In this document: in pieces, positions 1 to 7,763 of the stretch
Position numbering within the stretch: position 1 is the first letter of the stretch
How the letters are laid out: each line of letters starts with the position of its first letter
Assembly: GCA_038207425.1 (NCBI GenBank)
Contig: JBBQZU010000034.1
Location: 1 to 26,830, forward strand
Origin: JBBQZU01 sp038207425
GTDB taxonomy: Bacteria > Bacteroidota > Bacteroidia > Flavobacteriales_D > Cryomorphaceae
Direction: 5' to 3'
Length of the DNA: 26,830 nucleotides
Notes under the pieces: model-generated
The model's database searches: none
What the model was told of the DNA's origin: nothing
Seen by the model: only the letters and a program-made list of their open reading frames with translations
Program-made: the position numbers and the translations under genes

Positions 1-1020
1 GCCTTCTTTCAATAAATCTTCAAGCACCCCGTCACCTGAAGGGTAGAGCATAACCTCCCCTGGCAGGACCATATAGTCAAACACCTTGGCATTTAGCCAA
101 GCCATCTTTTTTTGTGAAAGCAATACGTAGAGTTGGGCAGAGGCCAGGCGGGACATGTAGTCAGCGTAAGCCATTTGAGGGAAAAACCGCAGTTGGGCTT
201 CACAAGGACCCGCCAAAGCCCGAATTCGGTTTACCTCAGCAGGCCAATCGCCCAGTCCAAGAAAGTGAAACTCCACGTCTTTGGGGTATCCAACCTCAGC
301 CATAAATATTTGAAAAGCTATGAGGCAATGATCGATGGGCTGATGCGGATAAAGACGCCCAGCGTAGGCCAGTCGAAAAGCGGGTGCTATCGCCAGCCTC
401 TCTGGAATCTGGGTGAGATGATGCCCATTGTGCACTACATGCACGCTGCGATGGTCGGTGGCAGCCTCCACCCTTTCCTTGTAAGCATTTGATGCCGTCG
501 TAACCGCGACCGCAGTGCTTACCCAGCGGCACTCAGCCCTGCTCTGGAGGACACGGGACGCAATAGGCCTATTATTGTGATCGGGATGAGTGGACCAAGG
601 ATCTCGGTAGTCAGCTACCCAAGGTATAGCGTAGAATCTGGAAAGACGATGAGCCAGCCCAAAAAGAACGAAAGGCTCTCCGGTAGCGATTATAAGATCT
701 GGCTTTTCAGCAAAGATTAGCTTTTCGGCAGCTCGATAAACCAAGACATACCTGCTGGTCATAGGCCAAATAAAAGGGAGCCAGCCTTCAAAAAAAGAGC
801 GGGCTCTTCTTACTAACAAATACCATCCAGTTTTTCTACCATAGAGGTCCGTCTTTATTCGAACCACGCCTTCTGTATCTGCTGCACCTGTTGCATATGT
901 TCCTGTAACTACCCGGGCAGTGTGCCCCATCTCATTCAGATATTTGAACCAATAAGCAGGCCGTTGAGCAGCTATAACATTCAAGGGCGGGTAGTCCTTA
1001 GCGAGAATAAGGATATTCAT
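1..1020 (-). CDS. GT4-type glycosyltransferase, C-terminus off the left edge
   Basis: Reading the minus strand from the ATG at 1020 gives 340 codons without a stop up to the window edge, so this is the N-terminal part of a longer gene. It starts MNILILAKDYPPLN, the usual first beta-strand and loop of a GT-B glycosyltransferase. The donor-independent half contains KPDLIIATGEP and WVADYRDPWS (about residues 125-164), both typical of family GT4. A linker LAYAGRLYPHQPID (about 238-251) opens the nucleotide-sugar domain, and KVFDYMVLPGEV (about 312-323) matches the donor-site helix region. It is probably cytoplasmic or membrane-associated and adds a sugar to a lipid-linked glycan. It is divergent from the deacetylase operon, with about 150 bases between them. 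An imperfect -7 box (TACTTTCG on the minus strand, 1029-1036) lies only 8 bases before the ATG. The sugar specificity cannot be told. Confidence 0.88.
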   Translation of the reverse strand, partial: MNILILAKDYPPLNVIAAQRPAYWFKYLNEMGHTARVVTGTYATGAADTEGVVRIKTDLYGRKTGWYLLVRRARSFFEGWLPFIWPMTSRYVLVYRAAEKLIFAEKPDLIIATGEPFVLFGLAHRLSRFYAIPWVADYRDPWSTHPDHNNRPIASRVLQSRAECRWVSTAVAVTTASNAYKERVEAATDHRSVHVVHNGHHLTQIPERLAIAPAFRLAYAGRLYPHQPIDHCLIAFQIFMAEVGYPKDVEFHFLGLGDWPAEVNRIRALAGPCEAQLRFFPQMAYADYMSRLASAQLYVLLSQKKMAWLNAKVFDYMVLPGEVMLYPSGDGVLEDLLKEG

Positions 1021-1172
1021 TTAATATCCGAAAGTATGGGAATTATCTAAATCTACACGCTGCTTACTCATATATAGTTTTCAAATTCGTCGATTCAATT
1101 TGGTAAGAAGAAGGGAAATGCGGAAAATTGCACTCCGGAAAACAAGACTTGGCGGAAGAAGAAAAGACAATT
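1021..1172. other. Divergent intergenic region of the polysaccharide locus
   Basis: This AT-rich spacer separates the left-edge glycosyltransferase (minus) from the deacetylase operon (plus). No perfect TAnnTTTG box is present on the plus strand. The nearest match is TCAATTTG at 1095-1102, with one mismatch. The purine-rich stretch just before 1173 could help ribosome binding. Confidence 0.4.
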
Positions 1173-1805
1173 ATGAACAAAATTTCAAGGGTTTTGGTAT
1201 TGGCTCCTCATACCGACGATGGCGAGTTGGGCGCGGGTGGCACGATACACCGGTTCATTCAGGAAGGAAAAGAAGTTCATTACGCTGCATTCAGTACGGC
1301 TGAGGAATCTGTACCCAAAGGCTTTGCTCCCGACGTACTCAAAACTGAGGTCCGAGCTGCCACACTCGCCTTGGGTATTCCCGCATCGCAACTGCACATC
1401 AAGAATTATGCGGTGAGAAAACTTAACTACGTGCGGCAAGAAATCCTTGAAGACCTTGTCGCTCTCAAACGGTCCCTTGTACCCGATTTGGTATTTATGC
1501 CTTCTATGAACGACCTACATCAAGATCATGAAACAGTTGCTAAAGAAGGGCTAAGAGCTTTCAAAGATACTTGCATATTGGGGTACGAACTTCTCTGGAA
1601 TAATTTGAATTTTAATACTTCCTGCTTTGTAAAGCTCAGCTGGGACAATGTTGAAGCAAAAAGCAGGTCTCTGCAAGAATATGCGTCCCAATCGGGCAAA
1701 GACTACATGAGCCGGGAATTTATCTTTGCACAAGCAAAAACTCGTGGCGTCCAGACACGCGCTGAATACGCGGAAGCCTTCGAGGCCGTGCGGTGGATCA
1801 TCTGA
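1173..1805 (+). CDS. PIG-L family (LmbE-like) deacetylase
   Basis: This 210-residue protein belongs to the PIG-L/LmbE zinc-dependent N-deacetylase family, which removes acetyl groups from N-acetylglucosamine-type substrates. The zinc-binding motif APHTDDGELG lies at residues 11-20 (H13, D15, D16). The second metal motif, NDLHQDH, ends near residue 119. I place the start at the ATG at 1173, because the 15 extra codons from the TTG at 1128 do not look like this family and would put leader sequence ahead of the first beta-strand. It is the first gene of a tight set; the next gene starts 3 bases after its stop. With a formyltransferase three genes on, it may free an amino group that is then re-acylated. 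It could also act on a lipid-linked sugar or on something unrelated to the glycan. Confidence 0.88.
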   Translation: MNKISRVLVLAPHTDDGELGAGGTIHRFIQEGKEVHYAAFSTAEESVPKGFAPDVLKTEVRAATLALGIPASQLHIKNYAVRKLNYVRQEILEDLVALKRSLVPDLVFMPSMNDLHQDHETVAKEGLRAFKDTCILGYELLWNNLNFNTSCFVKLSWDNVEAKSRSLQEYASQSGKDYMSREFIFAQAKTRGVQTRAEYAEAFEAVRWII

Positions 1806-1808
1806 ATC

Positions 1809-2975
1809 ATGAGAAAGAAATGGCGTACCCTGTTTTTGCTCGACAATTCATTCGTGTTTGACAAAAGGGTCTACCTCGAGGCCAAATCATTGGTAAAGCA
1901 AGGCCACCAAGTTATATTGGTCGCCGTGAAGCAGGCAGGATTACCAACGCAAGAAACCCGTGATGGTATTGAAATCCATCGCCTCTTAGACCGCAGTTTC
2001 AACGACCTTAAGAAGCCCAGATGGTTTCCAACAAATGCTAAAATGCTCTCTGACAAGTTTTCTTTCGACACAGTGCATGCGCATGACCAAGCTATGTTTT
2101 ACCTCGGAGTTCAAATTAAAAAGCGGAAGCCAAAGGTCAAATTGATCTATGATTCGCACGAATTATTTCACGAATGGCCAGTGAATCTTCACGACGGTAA
2201 AGACCTTTGGTTGAAAGCTAAAACCATTGTGGTCAGGAAACTAGAAATACTGCGTGAAAAGCGAAATGGCAAACACATCGATCGCTTGATTACTGTCAAT
2301 GATTCGCTAGCCGATAACCTTACGAGCTACTTCTTATTGAAGCAGCCCGCACTTTCTTTAAAGAATCTTCCCGAACGCGTAGCATCCGTTGACAAAACCC
2401 AAATATTACGAGAAAAGTTTTCCATCCCCGAAGACCATAAGATCATTGTCTATTTCGGGAAGAATGTTTATTTACGTAGCCTGAACATAGAACAAGTATT
2501 TCATGAATTTAAGGATGTATCCAATGTGTCCTTTGTTTTCATCTGCTCGCTCAATGCGGTGGCGCGGGAGGTAATGGAATACATAAAAGCAAAAGGATAC
2601 AAGCACATATATTTTCACGACCTCATTTCCCCGGAGGATATCCAACGTTATTTGGGTTCGGCGGATGTGGGCCTGCTTTCGACTTGGAATAAAAAGGACA
2701 AGTCCTATTGGCTGGCTTTGGGAAACAAACTCTTCGATTACATCCGCGCCGGCATTCCGGTGTTGACTACTCAGCAACCTGAATACAAACGCATTATCGA
2801 CGATTTTGCTTGTGGTATTGCTGTAAATCCTGACATTTCTGGTGCCTATCTCGAAGGATTTCGTATGATTGAAAACGATATCGATACATTCGCGGAAAAA
2901 AGTCGTCAGGCTGCTGATGTTTTGTGCTGGGAAAATGAAGAACACAAGTTGATTGAACTTTACGAAAGTCTCTAA
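1809..2975 (+). CDS. GT4-type glycosyltransferase
   Basis: This 388-residue GT-B glycosyltransferase has the full two-domain length usual for family GT4. The N-terminal Rossmann half includes a strand-loop near LFLLDNSFVFDKRVY, then VHAHDQ (about residue 92) and LIYDSHELFHEWP (about 114-126), a variant of the SHE motif typical of GT4. The C-terminal donor domain carries GNKLFDYIRAGIPVLTT (about 314-330), which replaces the usual EGFG/EALACG region. No signal peptide or membrane segment is apparent, so it is probably cytoplasmic and peripheral to the inner membrane. It starts 3 bases after the deacetylase stop, and the next gene follows with one base between. The acceptor and donor sugars are unknown. 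Confidence 0.9.
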   Translation: MRKKWRTLFLLDNSFVFDKRVYLEAKSLVKQGHQVILVAVKQAGLPTQETRDGIEIHRLLDRSFNDLKKPRWFPTNAKMLSDKFSFDTVHAHDQAMFYLGVQIKKRKPKVKLIYDSHELFHEWPVNLHDGKDLWLKAKTIVVRKLEILREKRNGKHIDRLITVNDSLADNLTSYFLLKQPALSLKNLPERVASVDKTQILREKFSIPEDHKIIVYFGKNVYLRSLNIEQVFHEFKDVSNVSFVFICSLNAVAREVMEYIKAKGYKHIYFHDLISPEDIQRYLGSADVGLLSTWNKKDKSYWLALGNKLFDYIRAGIPVLTTQQPEYKRIIDDFACGIAVNPDISGAYLEGFRMIENDIDTFAEKSRQAADVLCWENEEHKLIELYESL

Positions 2976-2976
2976 A

Positions 2977-3675
2977 ATGTCAAATATCTGTGCCATTCAT
3001 CAACCGAATTTCCTGCCATGGACGGGTTATTTTCACAAAATGGCCAAGGCTGATGTTTTCGTGTTTCTGGACAATGTGGATATTGTAACAGGAAGTTCAA
3101 CGGCAATTACTCATAGAACTCGAATTTTGAGCCCGCAAGGACCACTTTGGCTGAGCGTTCCCTTGGAAAAAGGAAGATCGAAACACATTAATCTATACAG
3201 GATCAAGGAAGCTCCATGGAGGGAAAAAATGCTTAAAACGGTTCAGCAATTTTATGCTAAGGCGCCCAACTTTAACGAAGTTTATGCACTGTTTAAAAAT
3301 TGTCTTCAATTTGATTTGAACGATTTGGCAAGTTTCAATATCCATGGCATCAAAACAATTGCCAATTATCTAGGAATTCATACGCGTATGATCAGGGCAT
3401 CAGAGCTACCTGTTCAATCTGCGGATCGAAGCCAAAGAATCGTAGACATTTGCCTTGTGTTAAAAGCAAACTCTTACATCTCTGGTAAAGGAGGTCTTGG
3501 CTATCATGACGTAGTAGTATTTGAAACTTCTGGTGTTCAGATTCTTCACCGTCCTTTTGTACATCCCAAATACATTCAACAGCATAACACGCCGTTCGAA
3601 CAAGGGCTGAGTATTTTTGATGTCTTATTCAATATTGACCAACCCAAAGCCTTGTTTTCGGAAAATCAACAATAA
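2977..3675 (+). CDS. WbqC-like family protein
   Basis: This 232-residue protein shows the signature opening of the WbqC family (PF08889): CAIHQPNFLPWTGYF (residues 5-19), followed by KADVFVFLDNV and a downstream SGKGG. The family is found in O-antigen and capsule loci of many Gram-negative bacteria; its biochemical role is not settled as far as I know. I choose the ATG at 2977, one base after the stop of the upstream glycosyltransferase. The alternative TTG at 2953 would overlap that gene and add residues outside the conserved fold. The stop codon overlaps the start of the next gene by one base (TAATG), which suggests translational coupling. Its place between a glycosyltransferase and a formyltransferase suggests work on sugar modification, for example in acyl transfer. 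That is inference. Confidence 0.85.
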   Translation: MSNICAIHQPNFLPWTGYFHKMAKADVFVFLDNVDIVTGSSTAITHRTRILSPQGPLWLSVPLEKGRSKHINLYRIKEAPWREKMLKTVQQFYAKAPNFNEVYALFKNCLQFDLNDLASFNIHGIKTIANYLGIHTRMIRASELPVQSADRSQRIVDICLVLKANSYISGKGGLGYHDVVVFETSGVQILHRPFVHPKYIQQHNTPFEQGLSIFDVLFNIDQPKALFSENQQ

Positions 3676-4601
3676 TGAAAGCAAGGGAGGCAAGGGTCAT
3701 TTTTATGGGGTACAGCATAGGTGGTGGCCACACTATGCAAACCCTTATCGAACTAGAAGCGCATTTGGTGGGAATCATACTTCCCAAATCGGCACCTCCT
3801 GAGAAAAATGAGGAGGTCTTAAGGCTAGCTGGCGAACAAATACCAGTATTTTATTCGAATAAACCCGGGGCTGAATTAATTAGAACCGTAAGTGCTTTGA
3901 AGCCTGATTTAATCATTGTCAACTCCTTCCCATATCTCCTACCGTCTGAATTCATAGAAATTCCATCTATGGGCTGCATCAACCTGCATGGTGCATACCT
4001 GCCTAGTTACAGGGGCGCACACGTGCTACAATGGGCAATAATAAATGGCGAAACCGAAACGGGTATTACGCTACATCATATTGATGCTGGAATGGATACG
4101 GGTGATATAATCGCTCAAAAGAAGGTTCCTATTATGTATGAAGATACCGCCGTCACTTTAAGGGAGCGCATCTATACGGAAGGTGATAAACTACTACGAT
4201 CTTTGTGGCATCAAATTGAAAATGGCACTGCGCCCCGAATTCCGCAGGATGATTCTGAATCAAGCGTTTACCACAAGAGAATTGAAAAGGACGGTAAAAT
4301 TGATTGGACCAAATCATGCTTTGAAATCCATAATTTAGTGCGCGCCATGGTTCCACCTTGGCCGGGAGCATTTTGCGCTCACCATGGTGCAGAAGTCAAA
4401 ATTCATTACGGTGCGGTGTCAAAAGAAAATTTCTTCAAAAATAGCATTCCAGCTTTGCCGGGTAAAATTGTTTCAGTAAGCTCTTTCGAAGTTGTTGTCG
4501 AATGCGGGACAGGCTTTTACTCTGTCTTGGTAGCATCATTCAACTTAAATAGCATTTCGGACTTTCACACTTTTTTTAAGGAGGGAGATGTGCTTCAATG
4601 A
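3675..4601 (+). CDS. Formyltransferase family protein, likely sugar N-formyltransferase
   Basis: This 308-residue protein has the formyl_trans_N fold followed by a C-terminal domain, the length and order seen in methionyl-tRNA formyltransferase and in sugar N-formyltransferases. The catalytic triad is visible as N103 and H105 in INLHGAYLPSYRG and D141 in GMDTGD. The classic HxSLLP motif of tRNA formyltransferases is changed to HGAYLP. That change and the polysaccharide context favour a nucleotide-sugar formyltransferase using N10-formyltetrahydrofolate. The start overlaps the WbqC stop by one base. The substrate cannot be read from sequence. A PIG-L deacetylase at the head of the same set gives a plausible route: deacetylate, then formylate. 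It is the last intact gene before the IS scar. Confidence 0.85.
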   Translation: MKAREARVIFMGYSIGGGHTMQTLIELEAHLVGIILPKSAPPEKNEEVLRLAGEQIPVFYSNKPGAELIRTVSALKPDLIIVNSFPYLLPSEFIEIPSMGCINLHGAYLPSYRGAHVLQWAIINGETETGITLHHIDAGMDTGDIIAQKKVPIMYEDTAVTLRERIYTEGDKLLRSLWHQIENGTAPRIPQDDSESSVYHKRIEKDGKIDWTKSCFEIHNLVRAMVPPWPGAFCAHHGAEVKIHYGAVSKENFFKNSIPALPGKIVSVSSFEVVVECGTGFYSVLVASFNLNSISDFHTFFKEGDVLQ

Positions 4602-4669
4602 TTCAGTAAAGCTTCTAGAATTGCATATATTTCAATTTAATAAACCATCAATCAAAATGAATGATAGTT

Positions 4670-4965
4670 TTAAATATAACTGTCTAAGACTTCTTTTTCC
4701 GAATTTACAAATATTATGTTCGAAGGCTTTAATTGCGAAATAAGTCGTTTTCGGAAGTTATCGGGCAGCTCTAGTATGTTCATCAAAGAAAGTACATTGA
4801 CTTTTGCAGGCAGTTTTAACGTTGCAGAATATACTCCAATGACTAGTTGAGCTGAATCCATTAATAATTCGGCAGGTATTTTAGGTTCAATAACCTTAAA
4901 TAATTTTAATTCTTCAAGTGGTGAGAAAGTGGTATGAGGCTTAATTTGAACAACACGGCCAAGTG
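4670..4965 (-). pseudogene. C-terminal remnant of a polysialyltransferase/GT52-like glycosyltransferase
   Basis: About 97 codons read on the minus strand to a proper stop at 4670. The text contains VVQIKPHTTF, then IPAELLMDSAQLVIGVYSA (near the middle), a pattern seen in the donor-binding half of polysialyltransferase-like and related GT-B enzymes (KPH, E-L, G-V-x-S-A/T). The N-terminal two-thirds of such a protein is missing. Continuing upstream on the minus strand, the frame runs straight into antisense of a transposase, so an apparent start at 4993 is not a real gene start. The remnant is best explained as a glycosyltransferase gene cut by an IS-associated deletion. The family assignment rests on short motifs and is tentative. 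Confidence 0.5.
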
Positions 4966-5179
4966 CTTTTTTAAAACCTTGAAAGTTGAACACATTTACG
5001 GGCAGCGGTTCGAATCTAAGGAAGTTGCTGCATTATCGATCTTCGAGTGGATCGAGCCAAGTTACAACCACAATCGCGGACACTCCGCTTTAGGAAATAG
5101 CACAATCCAAGAGTTCAATAAAATAGCACAAATCAAAAATGCCGCTTAACTTTTTGTCCAGAAAATCATTGCAAGTCCA
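4965..5179 (+). mobile_element. 3' end of an IS3-family insertion sequence (transposase fragment plus right end)
   Basis: Codons from about 4965 to the stop at 5149 give the last ~60 residues of an IS3-family ORFB transposase: FFKTLKVEHIYGQRF, then SIFEWIEPSYNHNRGHSALG. The family's catalytic Glu lies just before this block (as in AESFF), but here the text reads AKCFF at the junction, so the catalytic core is absent. After the stop comes a typical terminal sequence, ending GCAAGTCCA at 5179, which would be the element's right end (IS3 elements end in CA). The left end and ORFA are gone. The element cannot move by itself. Confidence 0.75.
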
Positions 5180-5187
5180 TACCTTTG
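5180..5187 (+). promoter_or_regulatory. Bacteroidota -7 box TACCTTTG upstream of the flippase
   Basis: TACCTTTG fits the Bacteroidota housekeeping -7 consensus TAnnTTTG exactly. It begins at the first base after the inferred IS3-type right end. A TTTG at 5153-5156, inside the IS end, could serve as a -33 element, though the 23-base spacer is longer than the usual ~19-20. It would give a leader of roughly 90 bases for the flippase gene. Confidence 0.45.
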
Positions 5188-5208
5188 TATTTTCCGATAA
5201 CAACCTTT

Positions 5209-5225
5209 TCCATTCTCTGAATGGA
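5209..5225 (+). other. Short perfect hairpin in the flippase leader
   Basis: A 7-base-pair stem with a 3-base loop (arms TCCATTC and GAATGGA) lies between the candidate promoter and the ATG at 5286. It is not followed by a T-run, so it does not look like a terminator. A role in leader structure is possible, but chance is also possible. Confidence 0.35.
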
Positions 5226-5285
5226 CGAAACCACATTTTCTCTTGGCCTTTCCCAAATATGTCGCTCTGTAAGAGTAATTAGTGC

Positions 5286-6725
5286 ATGTCATTGAAAAGA
5301 ATTTTTTTTAAGGACTCGTTGCTGTATGGTGCTACGTCTTACCTAAGTGTACTCGCCGGAATAATACTTACACCAATTTATACCAGATTTTTCAGCAAGG
5401 AAGAATATGGCATTATGGATCTGGTAAATACCTGGAATACATTCATGCTACTGCTCATTCCATTAGGACTCACTACCGCTATGGTAAGGCTTTACTATGA
5501 CTATAGCGAGAATACACAGCTGAAAAGAACGAACCTCGGCACTCTACTCTTCGCATTAATGGTTTCATCTTTACTCTTTGTTCTGGTTTCATGGCTTTTG
5601 AATGACTTTCTTAGGAGTTCATACTATAGTGAAGAAACGAGTCAACTGCTTATTAACCTTTCGTATGGCATTGTAGTATTCAATGTAATCACAGGGTATT
5701 TTCAGTCGCTTAACCGTGTTGAGTTCAATCTCAAACACTATCTGACCATTCAGGTCATACCTTTTTTTATTCTGGTTATTCTTGGTTACTATCTTTCAAT
5801 AAGTCTCAACTATAGGATAAGCGGTTTTTTCTATGCTGGATTCGCATCCTCTTTGACGGGGTTGATACTGGCGCTCATCTTGGGTCACAGGCAGATCTAC
5901 TTCAGTTTTGATTTTAAAGCCCTGCGTGGCGCTTTGAAGTACTCGGTTCCGTTACTAATTGTTCTCGTATTTCTAAAGTTCACTTCTATTGTGGACCGAA
6001 TCATCATTACACATCTGATGGATTTACAATCAGTGGGCGAATTTTCCATAGTAACGCGTATTTCTTCACTTTTTCAATTGGCCATCAGTTCATTTGCAGT
6101 TGCATGGATACCTTACGCGATGTCTGTTATTCATCATGGTAAACGAAATTCTATCTATGCGGATGCTTTTCGTTACTATCTTACAGGATTTAGCCTGGTT
6201 GCTTTACTTATCACTCTCTTCAGCAAAGAGATTATAATATTCTTTGCGCCTGATTATTTGAATGTAGAGGCACTGGTGTACTTTATGCTCCCCACAACCC
6301 TCATAGGAGGTCTCGCCCACTTTATGGGTCTCGGGATTATCGTTAGTAAAAAGTCAAGCTACTTTATAATTTCTGCGCTGATCTCGTTCGTTATCAATGT
6401 TTCGGTAAGCTATATACTTGCCTTGTATCTGGGTCTTTATGGTATTGTAATCGGAAGCTTTGTGGCGATCCTGAGTTGGGTTCTTATTGAGTACCGCATT
6501 AGCCACCATCTTGCAGGCATTGTATATCAGGTAAGATATATACTTTTTTCACTCCTTGGATTGGGCTTTTTGAGTGTTTTAACTTTCTTATTTAACCAGC
6601 TTGAAATCAGTTGGATGACTAGCATACCCATTAAATTTTTATTTTTATTATTAACAGCATTATTTGCGTGGCGAAGCAGGATGGTGAGACGGGCGGTAGC
6701 TCAACTCCTAAGAAGAAAGCCCTGA
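5286..6725 (+). CDS. wzx: Polysaccharide flippase, Wzx/oligosaccharide-translocase type
   Basis: This 479-residue protein is very hydrophobic, with about 12-14 membrane segments along its whole length, and belongs to the MATE-like polysaccharide transporter superfamily. The start MSLKRIFFKDSLLYGATSYL and the first-loop motif IYTRFFSKEEYGIMDL (residues ~31-46) are typical of Wzx-like flippases. The role would be to move an undecaprenyl-linked repeat unit across the inner membrane. The length is normal for the family. It follows an IS scar and probably has its own promoter at the IS edge. The next gene, an FdtA homologue, starts 86 bases on. The gene symbol is by family; substrate and partner polymerase are not seen. 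Confidence 0.88.
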   Translation: MSLKRIFFKDSLLYGATSYLSVLAGIILTPIYTRFFSKEEYGIMDLVNTWNTFMLLLIPLGLTTAMVRLYYDYSENTQLKRTNLGTLLFALMVSSLLFVLVSWLLNDFLRSSYYSEETSQLLINLSYGIVVFNVITGYFQSLNRVEFNLKHYLTIQVIPFFILVILGYYLSISLNYRISGFFYAGFASSLTGLILALILGHRQIYFSFDFKALRGALKYSVPLLIVLVFLKFTSIVDRIIITHLMDLQSVGEFSIVTRISSLFQLAISSFAVAWIPYAMSVIHHGKRNSIYADAFRYYLTGFSLVALLITLFSKEIIIFFAPDYLNVEALVYFMLPTTLIGGLAHFMGLGIIVSKKSSYFIISALISFVINVSVSYILALYLGLYGIVIGSFVAILSWVLIEYRISHHLAGIVYQVRYILFSLLGLGFLSVLTFLFNQLEISWMTSIPIKFLFLLLTALFAWRSRMVRRAVAQLLRRKP

Positions 6726-6763
6726 GTTGACCTTCAAAACAACCCACAGTTCCATATTCTGAG

Positions 6764-6771
6764 TAAATTTG
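6764..6771 (+). promoter_or_regulatory. Candidate -7 box TAAATTTG before fdtA
   Basis: TAAATTTG matches TAnnTTTG exactly and ends 39 bases before the fdtA start. No convincing -33 TTG lies at the usual distance, so the three downstream sugar genes may also be read from the flippase transcript. Confidence 0.35.
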
Positions 6772-6810
6772 GGCAATTCTGGTTTTAAACCTACCTTCTC
6801 CAGACTAAAA

Positions 6811-7215
6811 ATGAGCAAACCTGAACTCATCAGCTTCAACAAACTCGGAGACCCTTCAGTTGGTTACATCTCAGTTGCTGAATCACTTACCAATGTTTCT
6901 TTTGAGATAAAGCGCGTCTTTTATACCTACTACACACCTGAAGAAATTGTAAGAGGTCGTCACGCGCATCACAATACAGAAATGTTATTGATTGCAGTAT
7001 CAGGAAGAATCATCGTAAATACTGAAATGCCCAATGGCGATTTATCCGTTTTCACACTGGATAAACCCAATATAGGAGTTTATCTTCCGAAGTACTGCTG
7101 GCATACAATGCAATACAGCCACAATGCCGTGCAGTTAGTATTGGCTTCAACTCTTTACAGCGAACAGGATTATATTCGCGACTACACCATTTTTAAAGCA
7201 CTGGCTCCAAAATGA
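6811..7215 (+). CDS. fdtA: dTDP-4-oxo-6-deoxyglucose 3,4-ketoisomerase (FdtA/QdtA type)
   Basis: This 134-residue cupin-fold protein of the WxcM-like C-terminal family matches FdtA/QdtA. The enzyme moves the keto group of dTDP-4-keto-6-deoxyglucose from C4 to C3, the first committed step towards 3-amino-3,6-dideoxyhexoses. Landmarks are FEIKRVFYTYYTP (31-43), the active-site stretch RGRHAHHN (48-55, with H51 and H53), and the family's C-terminal YSEQDYIRDY (116-125). I use the ATG at 6811; a TTG at 6769 would add 14 residues not seen in the family and would run through the candidate promoter. Its last four bases overlap the next start (ATGA). FdtA and QdtA differ in product stereochemistry at C4 and cannot be separated by eye. 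Confidence 0.85.
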   Translation: MSKPELISFNKLGDPSVGYISVAESLTNVSFEIKRVFYTYYTPEEIVRGRHAHHNTEMLLIAVSGRIIVNTEMPNGDLSVFTLDKPNIGVYLPKYCWHTMQYSHNAVQLVLASTLYSEQDYIRDYTIFKALAPK

Positions 7216-7763
7216 TACACCAACTTGCCGATGTGCAAAGCACTCAAATTGGCGAAGGAACAACCATTTGGCAATACGCAGTAATTCTCAAAGGGGCACA
7301 ATTGGGAAGCAACTGTAATATCAATTGCCATACTTTTATAGAAGGTGAAGTAAGTTTAGGCAATCGGGTGACTGTAAAAAGTGGAGTATATCTTTGGAAT
7401 GGTGTAACAGTAGAAGATGATGTCTTTATCGGGCCAAATGCCACTTTTGTCAATGACCGATATCCGCGCTCAAAGCACCGGCCTGCAGAATTTGAAAAGA
7501 CCATTCTCGGGAAAGGATGCAGTATTGGAGCCAATGCTACCTTGCTGCCTGGAATCAACATTGGGAAGTATGCAATGGTTGGTGCCGGGAGTGTAGTCAC
7601 AAAAAGCGTAATGGATTATCAATTGGTAGTTGGTAACCCGGCCAGGTTTATAGGGTGGGTCAACGAGCGCGGTGAGCGCCTGATTGAAGATGGCAATATT
7701 TTGGTAGATTCAGAAGGGACGATGTACCAACTTGTATCAGGCAAACTAATTAAGACAAAATGA
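7212..7763 (+). CDS. fdtC: dTDP-3-amino-3,6-dideoxyhexose N-acetyltransferase (FdtC/QdtC/WbpD-like)
   Basis: This 183-residue left-handed beta-helix protein shows hexapeptide repeats throughout (for example IGEGTTIW, LGSNCNI, VEDDVFIG, IGKYAMVGAG). It carries LWNGVTVEDDVFIGPNATF near residues 62-80, which is characteristic of the FdtC/QdtC/WbpD group of acetyl-CoA-dependent nucleotide-sugar N-acetyltransferases. The predicted reaction is acetylation of the 3-amino group to give dTDP-Fuc3NAc or dTDP-Qui3NAc. The ATGA overlaps at both ends (with fdtA before and the aminotransferase after) indicate a coupled operon. Members of this fold normally act as cytoplasmic trimers. The enzyme could accept a neighbouring amino sugar instead, but the flanking genes argue for the 3-amino series. 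Confidence 0.85.
   Translation: MIHQLADVQSTQIGEGTTIWQYAVILKGAQLGSNCNINCHTFIEGEVSLGNRVTVKSGVYLWNGVTVEDDVFIGPNATFVNDRYPRSKHRPAEFEKTILGKGCSIGANATLLPGINIGKYAMVGAGSVVTKSVMDYQLVVGNPARFIGWVNERGERLIEDGNILVDSEGTMYQLVSGKLIKTK

Noticed and set aside
4966..4993. Apparent ATG start for the minus-strand glycosyltransferase remnant
   Set aside because: These codons are antisense of the transposase segment FFKTLKVEH, so the start arises by chance at the scar.
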